Assembly (NCBI RefSeq): GCF_022842375.1 | Contig: NZ_JALHPR010000002.1 | Span: 186,001 to 250,000, forward strand | Length of the DNA stretch: 64,000 nt | Direction: 5' to 3' | From: Elioraea sp. | GTDB taxonomy: Bacteria; Pseudomonadota; Alphaproteobacteria; Acetobacterales; Acetobacteraceae | In this document: positions 61,960 to 64,000 of the stretch, in pieces | Layout: each line of letters starts with the position of its first letter | Position numbering within the stretch: position 1 is the first letter of the stretch | Position numbers and translations under genes: made by a program | Notes under the pieces: generated by a model | Database searches by the model: none | What the model saw: only the letters and a program-made list of their open reading frames with translations | Told to the model about the DNA's origin: nothing

Positions 61960-62976
61960 GTGGCAGGTGCATGGGCAGGGACGGCCGAGGGATTGCTCGG
62001 CGCGATCGGCAACACGCCGCTGATCCGGCTGCGGCGCGCATCCGAGGCAACGGGCTGCGAGATCCTCGGGAAGGCGGAGTTCATGAACCCGGGCGGCTCC
62101 GTGAAGGACCGCGCCGCGCTCGCCATCATCAGCGACGCCGAGCGAAGCGGCGCGCTCCGGCCCGGCGGCACGATCGTCGAAGGGACGGCCGGCAATACCG
62201 GTATCGGCCTCACGCTCGTCGGGAATGCCCGCGGCTATCGCAGCGTGATCGTGATGCCCGAGACGCAGAGCCGGGAGAAGATCGAGTTCCTGCGCATGAT
62301 CGGCGCCGAGCTTCGCCTCGTCCCCGCTGCCCCGTTCAAGGACCCCGGCAACTACGTCCACGTCTCCCGCCGCCTCGCCGGGGAGATGGCGGCCACCGAG
62401 GCGAACGGCGCGATCTGGGCCAACCAGTTCGACAACCTCGCCAACCGCGAGGGCCACAGGATCACCACTGGGGCGGAGATCTGGGGCCAGACAGGGGGGC
62501 GCGTCGATGCGTTCACTTGCGCCTGCGGCACGGGGGGAACATTGGCTGGCGTGGCGCTTGCGCTGAAGGAGCAGAAGCCGTCGGTTCGCATCACTCTCGC
62601 AGACCCGATGGGCAGCGCGCTTTATGCCTGGAAGACGCGCGGCGAGCTCGTTCTCGAAGGCTCCTCGATCACCGAAGGCATCGGGCAGAGCCGCGTGCCC
62701 GGCAATCTCGACGGTGCGCCGATCGACGATGCAATCCAGGTGACCGACGAGGAAGCACTCGAGCAGGTGTTCGACCTGACGATCCACGAAGGCATCTCGA
62801 TCGGCGGCAGCGCTGGGCTGAACGTGGCGGCAGCGATCAGGGTCGCGCGCAGCCTCGGGCCAGGGCACACGGTGGTGACCATCCTGTGCGACGGCGGCGC
62901 GCGCTATCAGAGCAAGCTGTTCAACCCCGAGTTCCTGCGCGGCAAGGGGCTTCCCACCCCGCCCTGGATGAATTGA
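61960..62976 (+). CDS. cysK: Cysteine synthase A
   Basis: This 338-aa PLP enzyme has IGNTPLIRLRRASEATG, the PLP lysine Lys49 in NPGGSVKDRAAL, the phosphate-binding EGTAGNTGIGL (TAGNTG rather than the more common TSGNTG) and CACGTGGTLAGV. It makes cysteine from O-acetylserine and sulfide. The GTG start follows a gggaggg. It is divergent from the rhodanese gene. Confidence 0.88.
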   Translation: MAGAWAGTAEGLLGAIGNTPLIRLRRASEATGCEILGKAEFMNPGGSVKDRAALAIISDAERSGALRPGGTIVEGTAGNTGIGLTLVGNARGYRSVIVMPETQSREKIEFLRMIGAELRLVPAAPFKDPGNYVHVSRRLAGEMAATEANGAIWANQFDNLANREGHRITTGAEIWGQTGGRVDAFTCACGTGGTLAGVALALKEQKPSVRITLADPMGSALYAWKTRGELVLEGSSITEGIGQSRVPGNLDGAPIDDAIQVTDEEALEQVFDLTIHEGISIGGSAGLNVAAAIRVARSLGPGHTVVTILCDGGARYQSKLFNPEFLRGKGLPTPPWMN

Positions 62977-62986
62977 GGAGAGCGTG

Positions 62987-63727
62987 ATGACGACGAAACG
63001 TTTCGAGGGGCGCGTTGCCGCCGTGACCGGTGGCGCGCGCGGCATCGGCCTTGCGGTGGCGGAACGGCTCACGGCAGAGGGCGCGCGCGTCGCTCTCTGG
63101 GACATGGACGAGGGTGAGGGCAAGGTGGTCGCCGCCCGCCTCGGTGGTGCCGCGATGCGGGTGGATGTCGCCGACGACGCCTCGGTCGCCGCCGCGGTCG
63201 CTGCGACCGAAGCCACGCTTGGGCCCGTCGACATTCTCGTGAACAATGCCGGCATCACGGGGCCCAACGGGCCGGTCGAGACCTACCCCGTCGATGCCTG
63301 GCGGCGCGTCGTGGATGTCGATCTCACCGGCGTGTTCCTCTGCTGCCGCGCCGTCGTTCCGGGCATGCGCGCGCGCAACCGCGGGCGGATCGTCAACGTC
63401 GCCTCCATCGCGGGGAAGGAGGGCAACCCGAATGCCGCCGCCTACTCGGCGGCGAAGGCGGGCGTGATCGGTCTGACAAAGGCACTCGCCAAAGAGCTCG
63501 CGGCAACCGAGGTGCGCGTCAATTGCATCACGCCGGCGGCCGTCAAGACCGACATCTTCGCGCAGATGACCGAGCAGCACATCGGCTGGATGCTGTCGAA
63601 GATCCCGCTTGGCCGCTTCGGCCTGGTCGACGAGGTGGCGGCGATGATCTGCTGGCTCGCCTCTGACGAGGCGTCGTTCTCCACCGGTGCGGTGTTCGAC
63701 GTGTCGGGCGGCCGCGCGACCTACTGA
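62987..63727 (+). CDS. Short-chain dehydrogenase/reductase
   Basis: This 246-aa classical SDR has TGGARGIGLAVAERL, NNAGITGPNG, a serine in NVASIAGKEG and YSAAKAG, with a VSGGRATY end. The ATG at 62987 follows a ttgaggagag ribosome-binding stretch; a GTG at 62984 is possible. It begins ten bases after the cysteine synthase stop. The substrate is unknown. Confidence 0.87.
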   Translation: MTTKRFEGRVAAVTGGARGIGLAVAERLTAEGARVALWDMDEGEGKVVAARLGGAAMRVDVADDASVAAAVAATEATLGPVDILVNNAGITGPNGPVETYPVDAWRRVVDVDLTGVFLCCRAVVPGMRARNRGRIVNVASIAGKEGNPNAAAYSAAKAGVIGLTKALAKELAATEVRVNCITPAAVKTDIFAQMTEQHIGWMLSKIPLGRFGLVDEVAAMICWLASDEASFSTGAVFDVSGGRATY

Positions 63728-64000
63728 GAGCGGCCGCGCGCCCATTCGGTGAGGGCGAGCAGCAGAGCGGAGCAGAGGAACAGCAGCACCGCCGCGGCAC
63801 AGATCGTGGGGGACAGGAACTCACGCACCGAGGCGTAGATCTGCCGCGGCAGCGTGTATTGCGCCGGGCCTGCGATGAACAGCGTGATGATGAACTCGTC
63901 GAACGACGTCGCGAAGGCGAACACCGCGCCAGTGAAGATGCCCGGCGCGATCAGCGGCACGATGATGCGCAGGAACGCGACATGCGGTGCGGCGCCGGAG
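63721..64000 (-). CDS. PotC-like ABC transporter permease, C-terminal part
   Basis: This frame is open to the window edge and is the end of a permease. It has the family coupling loop and spans such as LIAPGIFTGAVFAFATSFDE followed by FIITLFIAGPAQYTLPRQIY. This matches the spermidine/putrescine (PotC) group. The rest of the gene lies beyond 64000. Its stop overlaps the SDR stop region by 7 bases. Confidence 0.85.
   Translation of the reverse strand, partial: SGAAPHVAFLRIIVPLIAPGIFTGAVFAFATSFDEFIITLFIAGPAQYTLPRQIYASVREFLSPTICAAAVLLFLCSALLLALTEWARGRSQ

Noticed and set aside
61444-63267. Long minus-strand frame reaching upstream of the rhodanese gene
   Set aside because: Only the last 138 codons match a family. 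The upstream part is antisense to cysteine synthase and the SDR.

Overview
The window is very GC-rich and densely coded. It looks like an alphaproteobacterial chromosome segment, most likely Acetobacteraceae or another Rhodospirillales family. The evidence is a fliX/flgI pair with rod-binding and FlgN-like genes, a short one-cysteine DksA, a UPF0262 gene, paired class V aminotransferases and hydantoinase-type genes, and many ABC and TRAP uptake systems. The lineage is an inference from gene content. No rRNA gene or CRISPR array is visible, and there is one tRNA gene.

Region 1 (1-24457) is two divergent catabolic transcription units that share the short gap at 10164-10275. The minus-strand unit runs RraA-like protein, [2Fe-2S] subunit, two FAD oxidoreductases, DapA-family enzyme, polar amino-acid ABC transporter, DUF6282 hydrolase and phosphotriesterase-family protein. 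It resembles opine or hydroxyproline dehydrogenase operons. The plus-strand unit is about 14 kb and largely translationally coupled. It runs two SDRs, VOC protein, Gfo/Idh/MocA dehydrogenase, class V aminotransferase, Dpp-type ABC transporter, HyuA/HyuB, a second class V aminotransferase and a D-2-hydroxyacid dehydrogenase. No regulator gene is visible in this region. A decayed metE tail lies at the left edge.

Region 2 (24458-30445) is a gene graveyard. It holds remnants of a DUF1428 gene, a VOC gene, a MarR gene, a B3/B4-domain gene, a YjbR/MmcQ gene cut into two pieces about 2.5 kb apart, and a trbE conjugation gene. Intact YafY, RidA, AraC, EamA and SH3-domain genes are scattered among them. 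The region ends at tRNA-Arg(CCG), which suggests an old integrative element next to a tRNA gene.

Region 3 (30580-33733) holds dksA, fliX, flgI (with a consensus sigma-54 promoter), a rod-binding protein and a FlgN-like protein.

Region 4 (33818-40927) holds a two-gene permease, then a coupled five-gene set (RibD-C reductase, MDR dehydrogenase, PTPS-like protein, GT4 glycosyltransferase, methyltransferase) that may make a modified pterin or related metabolite, then an OtnK/OtnC four-carbon sugar-acid pair.

Region 5 (41031-45880, minus strand) holds a histone-H1-like protein, IlvE, and PrpC/PrpD-type methylcitrate genes. Region 6 (46041-52391) is a hydantoin or dihydropyrimidine degradation set: cyclic amidase, two N-carbamoyl hydrolases and an Asp/Glu/hydantoin racemase, interrupted by an ECF42-type sigma factor with a DGPF (YCII) partner. 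Region 7 (52507-64000) holds DUF983, UPF0262, mtnA, a TAXI TRAP transporter, a second polar amino-acid ABC transporter, an M15-like peptidase, a rhodanese, cysteine synthase, an SDR and the end of a PotC-like permease.
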